A DNA stretch of 64,000 bases from Gerris lacustris (lineage: Eukaryota; Arthropoda; Insecta; Hemiptera; Gerridae), in contig OX578277.1 of NCBI GenBank assembly GCA_951217055.1, positions 71,775,455 through 71,839,454 of the forward strand. Reading direction: 5' to 3'. Below the pieces are notes generated by a model. It worked only from the letters and a program-made list of their open reading frames with translations, was not told where the DNA came from and made no database searches. Shown here in pieces: positions 36,691 through 49,870 of the stretch (position 1 is the stretch's first letter; each line of letters opens with the position of its first letter). The translations under genes were made by a program, and so were the position numbers.

Positions 36691-39600
36691 ATATTATCTA
36701 ATGATGTAATAATCTCTTGATTTCACTTTACTTTAATCAAGATTAATCTAAGAAATATTAGAACGATTTAATCATTGCACTAATTATATGGAGGAAATAA
36801 CTATGAAACTAAACTATTATGTTATGAACGACAGTTTGGCCTCTTTAACATGATCAAACCGATATAATCAAGGACAACGACATAATTATGATATAATTGT
36901 TATATTTTGAGTACGTCAATGAAAATCGGGTCATACCAACTTCATTATTTATATACGAGCTTATTGAATGAAGTATTGTACGAATATTAAATTTAGACAT
37001 CCAATTTTTTGATTTTACCTCTTCTGAAAATTGTCTCATCGGTAGAAATATCATACTTGGAGATAACCATCGGTAAAAGAGGAGTGTCAAGTTCTGCAGC
37101 CAGTCTAAACGGGCCTGATTTAAACTTCAGGAGTTCAGTTCCTGGTCCTATTCCACCTTCGGGGAATATGAAAATGCAAGCCTGCAACAAACACAATACA
37201 ATAATTGTTATCTGAACTGGAAAAATGTGGTTAAAACTTTAATCAGGATAGTTGTTTAAATACACTAGATGATGATGTACCCAAGAGGATGAATTACCTG
37301 AGCAGTTCTCCTGGGAAGAGAATTATGGCAGCCATGCATGTCCTTGCCATGCTCGGCTGCTTCTTATTGTTGTTAAGGCCTCCTTAAAATGGCTTCTGGC
37401 TTCTTATAGACTCCTTTCACCCCAATTCTATTACTTAACACACTGCAGGTGGCTCTTTATAGTTATAGAATCTCAACCTTTCACTTTTCGAATTAAACAT
37501 CAAATTTAATTATTGAATATAAAAGGCCGGGGGCATTACTGGTGGCTTGTTACTTAAGTAATTATTATTTAGATGCTACATTTACAAATATAAGCATTTA
37601 ACAAGGAGACATTTGGTAGAGGTGATATAAACTAGGCATCGCATGGCTCTAACATTGAAGCGAGCGTATTGCAATAAAATACAGAATATTGAAATTTGTT
37701 AATCATGATGAATGTCATAGTTGAAGATAAGTGGAAGAGGGTAGTGTGGAGTAGAGAGGGGGAACTCGGTACAAAGCTTTACTTCCTAAACAAACCTACT
37801 CACAACACGACTATAAGAATCTTAACCACCCGTCGTAGCTTTTAAACTAATATTATAAATGTATCACTTCATTACTCAAATACTACTGCTTGTATCAAGT
37901 TGAAATTTTACATACTTGTTTCAATTGTACTTTAGACGATGTACATGAAGTTTTATTAAAATCGTTACGTTAGAACGTAAGATATCGGTAAAAAGGTTGT
38001 TTTCTCTATTTTAAACGTTTAGGTCCGCTTTAATAGTTTTAGCGTTCTTTATTATTCATAGCAGTGTCGTTGTTGGTTTTACTAAAAAAAATTATTTGAA
38101 AAAAATGTTCGTCTCATCGAATCAGGTGATGATAGAATTTTTTCCCGTCCTGAAATTCCAATTTTTAATTTGAAGCTCACGTTTACGCGAGCATTGCGCG
38201 TGAACTCTTGGAAGGATCACGCTGTCCAACGAACTTAACCTGAGTATAAAATAAAGATGTATACCAAATTTCAACTAAATCGGTCAACTTTTACTCAAGT
38301 TATCGTCGGACGCGTAAACGTTACACACAGATGCATATTTCGTTGAATGTAAGAAAATAACAATTATTTAAAATGCATGTTTAATAAATACCACATATTG
38401 TAATTATAATTTAATAAGTCAAAAAATATTAGCATTTGTTTCTTAACTACAAATAAATATTTTCTTCATCGAATGTCAAAGTTATCAAGTCATATTTACC
38501 AAATCGACGTATTGGAAAAGGTGTTTTTGCATAGTATTAATCACGCATCAGCCACACCTAAATAATCCAAGATCCTATGATATGTATGCGTCGGCATTAG
38601 ACGATGCCATTAAATCACTACGGAGTCGGAGTAGTAATAATAGTGTTATCAATGCTTAATGAATAATGAACATATTTATTACGAAGTCCCTTATTCTATC
38701 TAGTTCAATAATTAAAAAAATAAAGTTTGAAATATAAACTGATTACGGCATGATTCTTGATACCTGATATCAAAAGAGTTGTTAATAGTAAATATAATCA
38801 AGAACTAACAATCTTATTTGTGGGGCTCATCGTTGGTATCAGGTGTTTTAGAAATTTACCAAGCCATATTTTTTGCTTATTCCATACCTCGAATCCTGGA
38901 TCCTGTCACAGAGAGCCGAATGGGGTGAGCCCCTTCCACCTTAATTCTTTTACGCAAGAGTTCCTCTTTCTTACGATAATATTTCGCTTGATATTTGTCA
39001 TAGCACCCTTCTCCAGTTTTGCAGTTATGACTAGATTGAGAGACAGATTCCACTCTTAGGTTACTTAATTTGATTTGAAACATCAAAAATATATTCTAAA
39101 ATTAGCAATTAATATATTCATAGTGATATTCCCAAGTCAACCTAATTAAAAGTGGTTGGATAGCTTTAAAATAAGCTATACTTAGAAGCTCGAATATTTT
39201 TGAACAAAGGATGACATGATTATTGAGAATCTTTCACATGAATACTTTTTCTTTCAAATACATAATTCGAATATTATACAATAACCGAAACATTGGTAAA
39301 TAACGATATATCTAATCCTAATTAATTAAATTATTCACCCACCTATTAAATAAATGAAATTTAAGATGACTTATATAAATCAGGGTAAAATTAAACTCTA
39401 GTTCGAAGCTATTAGTGTGTTATTACGTATTCACAAATACATTTGTTATTTTAAGGAGAAAAACTATTTTAAGACATTCCACAATTCCTCCAGTTCTCTG
39501 ACTGGGTTTAAAAATAAACTGCCAGCAATCCAGCGGCAAATCTGACTCGGGAAATTTCAACACACAAGCTAGTTTATTGACAGAACATTAATTTCTCTCA

Positions 39601-42600
39601 GAAGTTGTTTATCTATTTATTATTTTATTTATCAAGAAAGATTTACAGCTATATTAATATTTATAAAAATAAAAAAATATTTAAATTGTTAAGAGAACTG
39701 AATTAATTTAACTATTCAGAATGTTATAATCAGAAAAAAATGTTAATAGGTAAACTTATAGTGAAAAGTGGTAAAATTAAATTAAAATATTAATCTTGCC
39801 GCAAATCCTTGAGGTCCTTTTAAAACTGTGAAATTCTGTCATAACAATTTGGTAAACTTTTTCGTAAGTAAAGTGTTTTAGAGAGGGATGTTGTGTTTTA
39901 TTTTGATAAAATATTGTTAGTGTCAAATACAGGTATAGCGGGTACAGGCATAGGGTAGTAGGTAGGTAGTACATTAATCAAAGAAAAACTTTTAGCGTTG
40001 GTCTAAGTCTAAGTTTGGATCAGGTGTGGACACGTTCTGAAAGGTGAGGACAAACTAGGTAAAAACTAAAAACTCAGCAACTGATCTTAGACCTGTAGAA
40101 TAATGACAGGAATGTAGCCTCAAAAAAACTCAACTTACCGATTCCTCAGATGAGAAAAGTTGCTCAACTTGTTTCTTGAGACTGGGATATCCTGCTCCAC
40201 CTTTAAACCTTTTAACAAATATAAACCCAGCAAGCTTTGAGGCAAGACCCATTGGTCCTAAATATTTGACCCCGTTTGTTGAAATAACTGCCATGTTTTC
40301 AGCGAATCCCGCTATCAGTGGAATACCTGAAAAAAAGAAAGATGTGAATAAAATTAGTAAATTATTGAGAGCAAACTCGTAGAAGCAAAAAAGGTCTCAC
40401 AAGCGGCTATCTTCTCTTTATTGGAGTGTCAGAGGCATAATGGCTACAATGCCAAATGCCGGCGATGGATAAAAAAAAAAAAAAAAAAACATTGCTAAGG
40501 TTAACCAGAGTAAACTAAAACAATTGTAGGTTCTTATAGGTTCACTATCTGGACTCTGTTCATTAGATAAGGCCGCATCATCTCTTCTTAATTTGGGAGA
40601 GTTGAGCATTGTTCAGATCCATTTTGACGAGCGATGTTGCCCAGCGAGGTTGACGGTGAATTTTGGTATCATAGTAAGATCACCCTTGTTGTGTTGCCCG
40701 GCGGTAAAAATCATAAATGTTGATGCCGTATTTCTCACTCCGAATGGAAAACATCGCTTTGTGTAGACGTATATCATAGAAAGCAAAATTGGTGCAACAT
40801 AGTGAGGTATAATTTTGAGTTATCTCTACAAATTTCAGGGTCTATTTTTTATAAGAAAATTGTACATAAGACTCGTTTAGAAATCATCAGTATAGACAGA
40901 AACCTTCAATCGGTTAGCCTTATTGTCGGGGACACAGCTCTCCAACTTATAAATTGCTTAACTATTTTCGGCTTAACTCTTTAAAAGCGGAATTGTAAAT
41001 TCTAAAATGAGGAACCATCGTTCCTCACACCTTCCTAATTTCTCTCATTAGCCATTCACATTGTCTTTCCTCCCGTTCAAACGTTGTTTTTTCTAAAATC
41101 AATAGAAGCTTGGAGACCAACGATAGTCTAATTATTACTTTTGAAGATAAGGTGTAAATAAATGAATGTTTGTGCGCATATGGAAGAAAATAAAAATGGG
41201 TGCAAAAGGTTGAAACTTATATGAGACCAACAACGGGCAAATCATGAAAATCGGGCAAGCAGTTTTTAATATATTTTGGTTCGCAAAAATGTTGAAAGAC
41301 AGACCAACAAGGGACCAAAAATGTTCCCAGGTGTAGGGTGTATTAGAATTTTTGAACTCGGAGTCACGAAAATTTGAAGAACGAAAATTTTCGTTCTTCA
41401 AAACGATCACGATGCTTCCGTTACCTTCGGTAAGCTCGAAGCAAAAATTGAAATTATATTCCATTATAAACTCATTATATGTTTTATTCATTTGGAAAAT
41501 TAGGAAATGAGGTAAAGGCGAGGTTAATGCTTTATAGATAATAATACATTGTTAATAGGCGTTGTTTAATGGCATTTGTGTAACTTTATCTTATATAATT
41601 GCTGTTTATCTATTATATCTTCATATTTTTTTTTTTTTTATTCTATGTGCTGATAATATACTCTTATCCTCATTTTTTAAAAAAAAAATGTTTGAAGTTT
41701 TTTAATTTTAAAGTTATTTTTGTTTTTTTTAAATTGTTAGCCTAAGAAAAGAATGCGTTATAAGTACAATTTTGCATTTTTTTTTAAAATGATAAAATGC
41801 TTAACTTAGCTATGTTTGTAAGGACATTTAAAATTACAACCAAGCAATGTTATAAAGAAGCCTGGTTTTTAGTGAAAAGCAAGGCTTCTTTGATCACAGC
41901 TTGTTACATTTTCAAAAAAATACAAATAATCAAAAATGTGCACTTGTTATCCATATTGGGAGGACCCTAATAATTCCCAGCGTTGTTTGTCTGGGGATCG
42001 TTAACACAAGCATCTTCGAAAATTTAAACAAAAATTTTAAATTCACAGTTATTTTACGTTAACATATAATTTTATATTATTTTTTATTAACACTGGAAAA
42101 ATATAGGAAGCCTCTAAAAATCATCACTCAAAATAAGGGGTTGACATTTTTTTAACGGAAATGAGGGGTGTTAAATAAAAGGGGAGGACTAGAACCCTGA
42201 AATTTTTGTGTCCTAAAAAATTTCAGGGTTCTAGTCCTCCCCTTTTATTTAACACCCCTCATTTCCGTTAAAAAAATGTCAACCCCCTGCGTTCAAAAAT
42301 TGCGTTTTTCGTTTCCCTCACCCCATTTATTTTTTAACAAATCAATAAAAAAATTACAGTTATTCTTTGTCAAAAAACGAGCTTAAAGGAATTTTTCATA
42401 CAAAATTTTGTACAAATTTGTTTTTGTCCCAAAATCTTACAAATTCAATATTTTGCTGAGCTGGAGACTTCGTAATTATCCATCACTGGGCTGAAACAAA
42501 CTTTCAAATCGCCGACATTTTGAAGCAGCTGGTTTTTTCTTTTACATTGTAATTTTGTTACTTCTAACCCCTTAATATAAACCTTACTTAGAAAGACATG

Positions 42601-44133
42601 CAATTTCCCTTAGGACGTACTGAAAGCATTTACTTGACAACTTGTTTTATTATAAAATTAATTGTTTATGCCGATATTAGAAATTACACATATTAAATAA
42701 CATTCAAAGGGCAAATGAAATCAACTTATAACAATAAGAAATAACAAAACAAAAACACATAAACCACTCTATTAAATATAGATCGGTTTCGACCACTTGC
42801 ATTGATCATCATTATTGTGAGATGAACTATTAAAGGCATATGATAAGTAAAAGGTTGGATACATAATGTATCTACAAGAGCAGAGTTTTATTAGGAGTGT
42901 AGTTAAAGATTTTCTACGTGACAGATTATGTTAGAACTATGTTTACATCATTTTTACACTCATCAAGATTAAGTTCAATAAATCTATTACACAGTCATAT
43001 AATCTATATATATAAAACTAAGAGTAACAGTGACTGACTTATCAAAACTTCTCCTACTTCCCATTGACATATAGATTTGAAATTTGGTACATAGATATAG
43101 TGTACCATAAATAGAAAAGTGCAGCCATTTTGATTTCGATATATGTCTGCCATATTGAATTATAGCCACCATCTTGGATTTATTCATCAGTAATCCCCCT
43201 ACTTCCCATTGACATAGATTTAATCAGATACTATTATCTTAGCCTCCAGTGGATTTAAAGATCTTAAATTTGTTACATAGACTTATTGTAACTAAAATTG
43301 AAAATTGAATGTAGAATAAAATAGAATAATTGAAAATGTATAAAAAAATAATATAACCTACTTTTACTAAAATACGAAATTATGTAACAATAAAGATATA
43401 TTAATGATATTGTTTTAATTATTATTTACACACAGCGCCAACTTCTAGACGCGAAGAGCACGGATCCGGCTAGTTTATAATATTTATATAAATGTTGACT
43501 AATAAAAGATTTATAATCCTTTGGAACAATAATACTCTTAAAAATTTGGATACTTTTGTTTTACCATTTTAAGTATTTAACTTTAATTAGATATCATTGT
43601 AGCTTAAACATTAAGATGCATGATTTATGCTTATTGTTAAAATAGAAACAGGATGTTATACCTTGGTAATTTCCTGTCTATTGATAACTAATATAATAGT
43701 CATTACCACAGAGACAATAGGTCAATATTACACTCTATACCGCCACTTTAATTGTAAAAGTTTTTATAATTTATTTAAAAATCTTGCTTGTAGTAACTTT
43801 TCAGATGCAGCTCGGCCCATAAAACACTAACTAAATAATAATAAACCCGTAAAAAAGTTTTTATTATAAATCCTTTATATTTATATGCATTTTGGTTGTG
43901 TCATCGTCATCAGCAAGTTAATTTGTTAAATTAATTAATTAATTAATAGAATGTTATGTATTGGTATTAACTAATTTTATTTATTTATTTTTTTTTTTGT
44001 TTTGCTTCCGAGCTTACCGAAGGTAACGGAAGCATTGTGTTCACTTTTGAGAACGAGAAACTTTTATGTCTCCGATTTTAAAAATTCCAAGACAGAAATC
44101 CGTTTCAGACATCAGGGAACATTTTTGGTCTCG

Positions 44134-44165
<32 letters not shown>

Positions 44166-47100
44166 GGTCTGTATGTCCGCGAATTATGAAACGTGCGACG
44201 ATAACTTGAGTAAATGTCTACCGATTTTGATGAAATTTGGTAGACATGTTCATTTTACCAATGCCCAGGACGAGTTCGTTGGACAACGTTATCCGTCCAA
44301 GCGTTCACGAACAACGCTCGCGTAAACGTGAACTTCAAATTTAAAATTGGAATTTTAGGTCGGAGAAAAAAATCTAACTTCATCTATTCAATGAGGCAAA
44401 CATTTTTTTCAAATACAAATTTTTAGAAAAAATCAACTGCGACACCGCTATGAAGTGTTAAAGATCGCTAAAACTATATTTCATAGTTTTTACACAAAAA
44501 ACAATATGACAATAAACTAATATAACAATAAAGTACATGATAGGATGCGAGGAAGCTATGTGCCACACTAATTGGCAGTCTATTTTTAATTGCAGCGAGC
44601 TATTTTTAGACAAAACCGAGGATCCTTATAATTTCCTAAGTTTGTCTGTCAGTCTGGAGGTCGTTAACACACCTGTATGCCCAAAAATACCACCACAAAA
44701 ATTTGAAACTTTGCGGCTATGTTATGTGTGATAGCGATAAGATAACCCAAACACAAGAAAAATGTAGGAAAGCCTTTTTTTAACACGGGAGTTAAATGAA
44801 ATGGAAGACACCCTGCGAGTACAAAAATACTCGTACATTTGATTTCGGTTTTTTCACAAATCATCTTTTCCTCATGGGTCCTTAATTTAATCTTTTCCTC
44901 ATTTGTTTAAAGTGTCTTTCCCCCTAATTTTTTTTTTAAAATCACAGTTTTTTCGCAGAAAAAAGAATTTATGATATTTTTCATGCGTCGCATATGTTGT
45001 ACGAATTATTTTTTCGTCCCGAAATTTCAAAAATACAATATCTTATTGAGCTAGAGATTTTAGAGTAGGTAGTTTTAATGTGTCCCTTAAAAATTTCATT
45101 ATTCTTGTCTCCCACTTTATTATTTTTTTTTTAAACAGATAAACAAGAAAAAATCATTTAAAAAATCACAGTTATTCTTTGATCAAAAAAAGGGTTTTAG
45201 GGAATTATTCAAAAGTTATGTATCGTAAAAGAAAAAAAAAATTGTGTGTGGTGAAAGCGCATACTTTAAATTTATTATTATATAACGTAATAGTTAATAA
45301 TTTTTTAATTTGTTGTAATGTTTAGTTATAAAATATTGAATAGTAAACTTAGTGTAGTTTCTATCCAAATTTAATGGAAGTAAACAAGCGAGCAATTGAA
45401 CAAGATAAAATCTTATTTATCTTTTTTGTTATTAATGTTTTAAGTATATAATTATTTGCTTCATTATAGTTAGACAGCGAGCTTAAATAAAAACGTGGTT
45501 TCTTTTATTTGTCCCTTTTATAGCTATTTACTGTTCTGGAAGGGATCTATCTCAGGGGTGTATAAAAAAAACTATAAATAGTTTTTTTTTATTTTGGTAT
45601 AATCTTTGATATATTTCCCCTCTCTCCGAGGCATAGACAATAGGCAGTTATTATTGTCAAGCAAAGTTACTCAATATATTTTTTTAGTAAAAAAGTGATC
45701 ATAATCTTAGTATTAATAATCCATTTAATTGGAAGATTGGACCAATTTATTTGGACGATCTAATTTGATTGGATTTAATTGGATTATGATCACTTTTAAA
45801 CTAAAAGAAAAAACACAATAACTTTGCTTGACCTATGACTGACTCAGAGAGAGATGAAATATAGCAAGATTAAAATAATATACAATTTTTATTTTTTTAT
45901 GAACCCTAAAAAGACCCTTACCAGAGCTGTAGTTAAATAAAAACTGTAACAATAATTGAATCTGATTTTAAAGAAGAATCTAAAGTTTCAGATAAAGATC
46001 AAATTAAATAATGAAGATAATAAGTTTATATATGATTATATTTTATATTAGTGTATTTTGTTTCCAAAAATCTCTCTTGAGGTACTCTAAACTAATATTT
46101 AAGTCGCAATGATTACAATAAAGACAAATATAGCGATAAATGTCACTAGATACAATAAGGGCATAGCATCTGAAATAAAATTTGTAATTAAGATAAATAT
46201 CTGTTTTTTTTTAGGGTAAACATCCCCATTTCAAAACACATCCTTTATATAACATAAATATCCCTAAGCATTTAAAGACGAAGCCTTATGCATATATCTT
46301 AGTTTCAGGTTCACTTTCACTAAACGCCACAACAAAGCTCATTTTTGTAATTTTAAGTAGATAACAGGACGAATGAAGACTTCAACCTCAATCTGATAAA
46401 GCTAGACGTTTTTTAATAAACAAGTACAAAGTAAACAAGTTTTGTAATCAGAGGAAATAATAACTACGAAACGTACTTAAACTAACCGACTGCATCGAAG
46501 TATGACTGATGATTTGATATGATAATATACTTTTTCACTTTCTTCAAGACATCTTCGTTCTCGAAATGATAGTCCAAGCCGAGAATTTGCGAATAAGCAT
46601 GCATGACGTACCATATTAACCTGCAACAGAAATGTACACATATAATGTATACTCCTTTAAATAAGAAAAAAATAAAGAATTTGAAATAAATTTGGTGAAC
46701 TTGTCTTCTGTGGTAAGGCTACCACAGACAAGTCCGCGAAACAATTCAAATAGTAATTACAATTAAATAATAGAGTTATTACTTTCTCATACAGAGAGGA
46801 AAGAAAGAAAAAGAAAAATATATTTTTCATGTGATAACATTATATGAAATGATTGTTTGACACATATATATTATATAACCACTTTGATCACAGTAGTTCA
46901 GACAGAGAGGAAGTATTATGAATTCGCAAAATGTTAGCTCAACTTGGGGGGTACTCCCCTTATTTCTAAAAAACAGGTGCCGACGATTTTCATTTAAACA
47001 TTCTATTTTGTAGTCCATTAACATACGAATTTTACCGTTTCCTAAGGGAAAAACACGTTTCCGATATATTGCTGGAAGTAAATCTTATTTTTCTGAAAAT

Positions 47101-49839
47101 CAAAAACAAAATATAAACCATCCTGTTACATTTTTAATATAATATCTGTTAAACAATTTTTAAATATGTTTAGTAAATTATTAATTGAATTAGATATAAA
47201 AACTGCGAAAATCTTTTGTCGAGTTTGATGCTTTGATTTCTTATTTTAAAAAAAGATCAAATATACCAACTAGAATTATGAGTAGCTTTTTCCTGAAGTA
47301 AGACTATATAGACATTTATTCAGATAGAAGCTATTTTGCGAGCCCTTTCAACCCGCAAATGGAATAGGTTGACAAGAATGTACTAACTAATGGTAATAAA
47401 ATTAGGATAGTAATAATATAGTATTAATTATGTATTTTTGCTCAGTTGTTCAATTGCTCAGAACAATTGAGATGAAAAAAATCGATTATGCTTAATTTAC
47501 TCGTTTTACAGTCTTCTGAGTAAAAATAAAGAGGTTTAAAAATTGTCTGTCTGAGCAGACGCAGACAATAGGAGAAGAGAACAAAATAGAAGGGGTAATA
47601 TTACAAATAATTCTTGTAATTAAAGATATTCTTTTGGGTGTATAAATAAACTCAACGGCATTTTGGTATTCCTACAAAATACTGCTATAAAAGGTTTTTA
47701 AAAATGTAATTAATCTTTAATTTGAATCGATAGCAGTTACTGTAAATTTTCCATGAAATATTACATCGATAACTATTTCCACATGCCTATGAATTTACTG
47801 TAATGATTTTTTTAAGTGCTTAATGATTATCTATGCTAAGCAAAAATATACCGAACTGGTTTAAACTTACTACTTGATTTCTTTTAATAAATATATGTAG
47901 TTATTACTCGATAAATACTATACTTAGTGAAAAGAATAATCTTTCAAATAAATGTATCTAAAAATCGGTTGGCATGATCAATATGCTTTTTATTTTAAGC
48001 ATAAAATTCAAGGGTTTAACAGAGTTAATAATAATAATAATTAATAATGATAATAAATTCTTTATTTCCGTTTTATACATACTAGTATAATAGTTAATAA
48101 TGAAAAATTAAAAAGCTTCAAAATAAATGTTACTTTTGATAACTTTTTTTTGTTTTTTTTTTAACAATATTCTCAGTATTTTTTGCCATACTTTATCACT
48201 TATAATGTGACTTACTCGAGTTTAAAGTTCATTTTATAATGTTTTACAATGGTACGTGAAGATAATAAAAAATAATAAGTAAAAGGCAACAAACCTAAAA
48301 AGTTATCTGCTTGTTAGATAAGGGAGCGTCTATGGAGGTCATCCAAAAGGAAAACACAAACTGTCTCTCCAGGTATACTGTTAATGACTTTAATTTGAAA
48401 GCTGCTTTGAAATTGAAGTCATTCAAATTACCTGGAGAGACAGTTTTTGTTATTTCTTTAATTTTTTTTGTTTGGGGATTCGTTAGTAAGTCGTCGTTAG
48501 TCTATTTTAATACTCAAATTAGAATACAAAGTGTAGCGGGTATAGATATAATTTTTAAAGAAGCTTGAGATATTCTGCTGGAATTAAGTCATACACCAAA
48601 ATATTTCTTCGATTCACAAAAAGTAAAAAATATATTATAATTGAAGCGAGCGTAAGCGAGGTTCTTACATTCAACGAAATATGCATCTTGTCTGTCTGTC
48701 TGTGTGTAATGTTTACGTGTCCGACGATAACTTGAGTAAAAGTTGACCGATTTAGTTGAAATGTGGTATACATCTTTATTTTACTAATACTCAGGCTAAG
48801 TTCGTTGGACAGCGTGATCCGTCCAAGAGTTCGCGCGCAATGCTCGCGTAAACGTGAGCTTCAAATTAAAAATTGGAATTTCAGGACGGGAAAAAATTCT
48901 ATCATCACCTATTCGATGAGACGAACATTTTTTTCAAATAACATTTTTTAGTAAAACCAACAACGACACTGCTATGAATTAATAAAGATCGCTAAAACTA
49001 TTAAAGCGGACCTAAACGTTTAAAATAGAGAAAACAACCTTTTTACCGATATCTTACGTTCTAACGTAACGATTTTAATAAAACTTCATGTACATCGTCT
49101 AAAGTACAATTGAAACAAGAATGTAAAATTTCAACTTGATACAAGCAGTAGTATTTGAGTAATGAAGTGATACATTTATAATAATTGTTTAAAAGCTACG
49201 ACGGGTGGTTAAGATACGATGTGTGTAGGTTATTTTAGGAAGTAAAGCTTTGTACCGAGTACCCCCACTCTACTCCACACTGCCCTCTTCCCCTTATCTT
49301 CAACTATGACATTCATCATGATTAACAAATTTCAATAGTCAGTATTTTATTGCACGCTCGCTTCAATGATAGAGCCACGCGATGCCTAGTATAACTCCAA
49401 TTTAATATAAATATTTTCATACCTAAAATATACCTAAATATGAATAACCTAAGAGTCTCAAGTAAAAGTGACAAGATATATAATATGTTTTACTATATAT
49501 TTTTTTAATTTATATTTATTTTTCCTGAAGTAAGAGTATATAGACATTTACTATTCTGATATTTTGCGAGCCCGTTTAACCCGTAAACGGAATAGGTTGA
49601 CTAGAATGGTAATAAAATCAGGGAAAGTAATAATAATATGGTATCAATTATGTGTAAAAAACACCGTAATTTTACAATTTTACTAAATAAATATTAGATT
49701 TATACGAAAATGAAAATTAGAAGCCTGAAGAAGCCGATACGTCATGGGCCAAGTATGGCTACATTTTAAGAAAGAAGTTTGTTTATTTATCATGTCAAAA
49801 GTAAGAACACTACATAGGTATAAAAAAAAAAAAAATAAA

Positions 49840-49870
<31 letters not shown>

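Noticed and set aside
38885..39086. Use of this frame as an AGPAT exon
   Set aside because: Exon 3 ends phase 0 and exon 4 starts phase 0; the junction [14 protein letters not shown] aligns with family spacing, so no exon is missing.
40418..40800. Possible RT remnant on minus ([14 protein letters not shown] block) near the poly(A)
   Set aside because: The match is about 10 residues with no supporting blocks around it; too weak to list as a gene.
44120..44165. CRISPR-like short repeats
   Set aside because: The CTGT and TA runs and tandem units have no spacer structure, and the DNA is eukaryotic.
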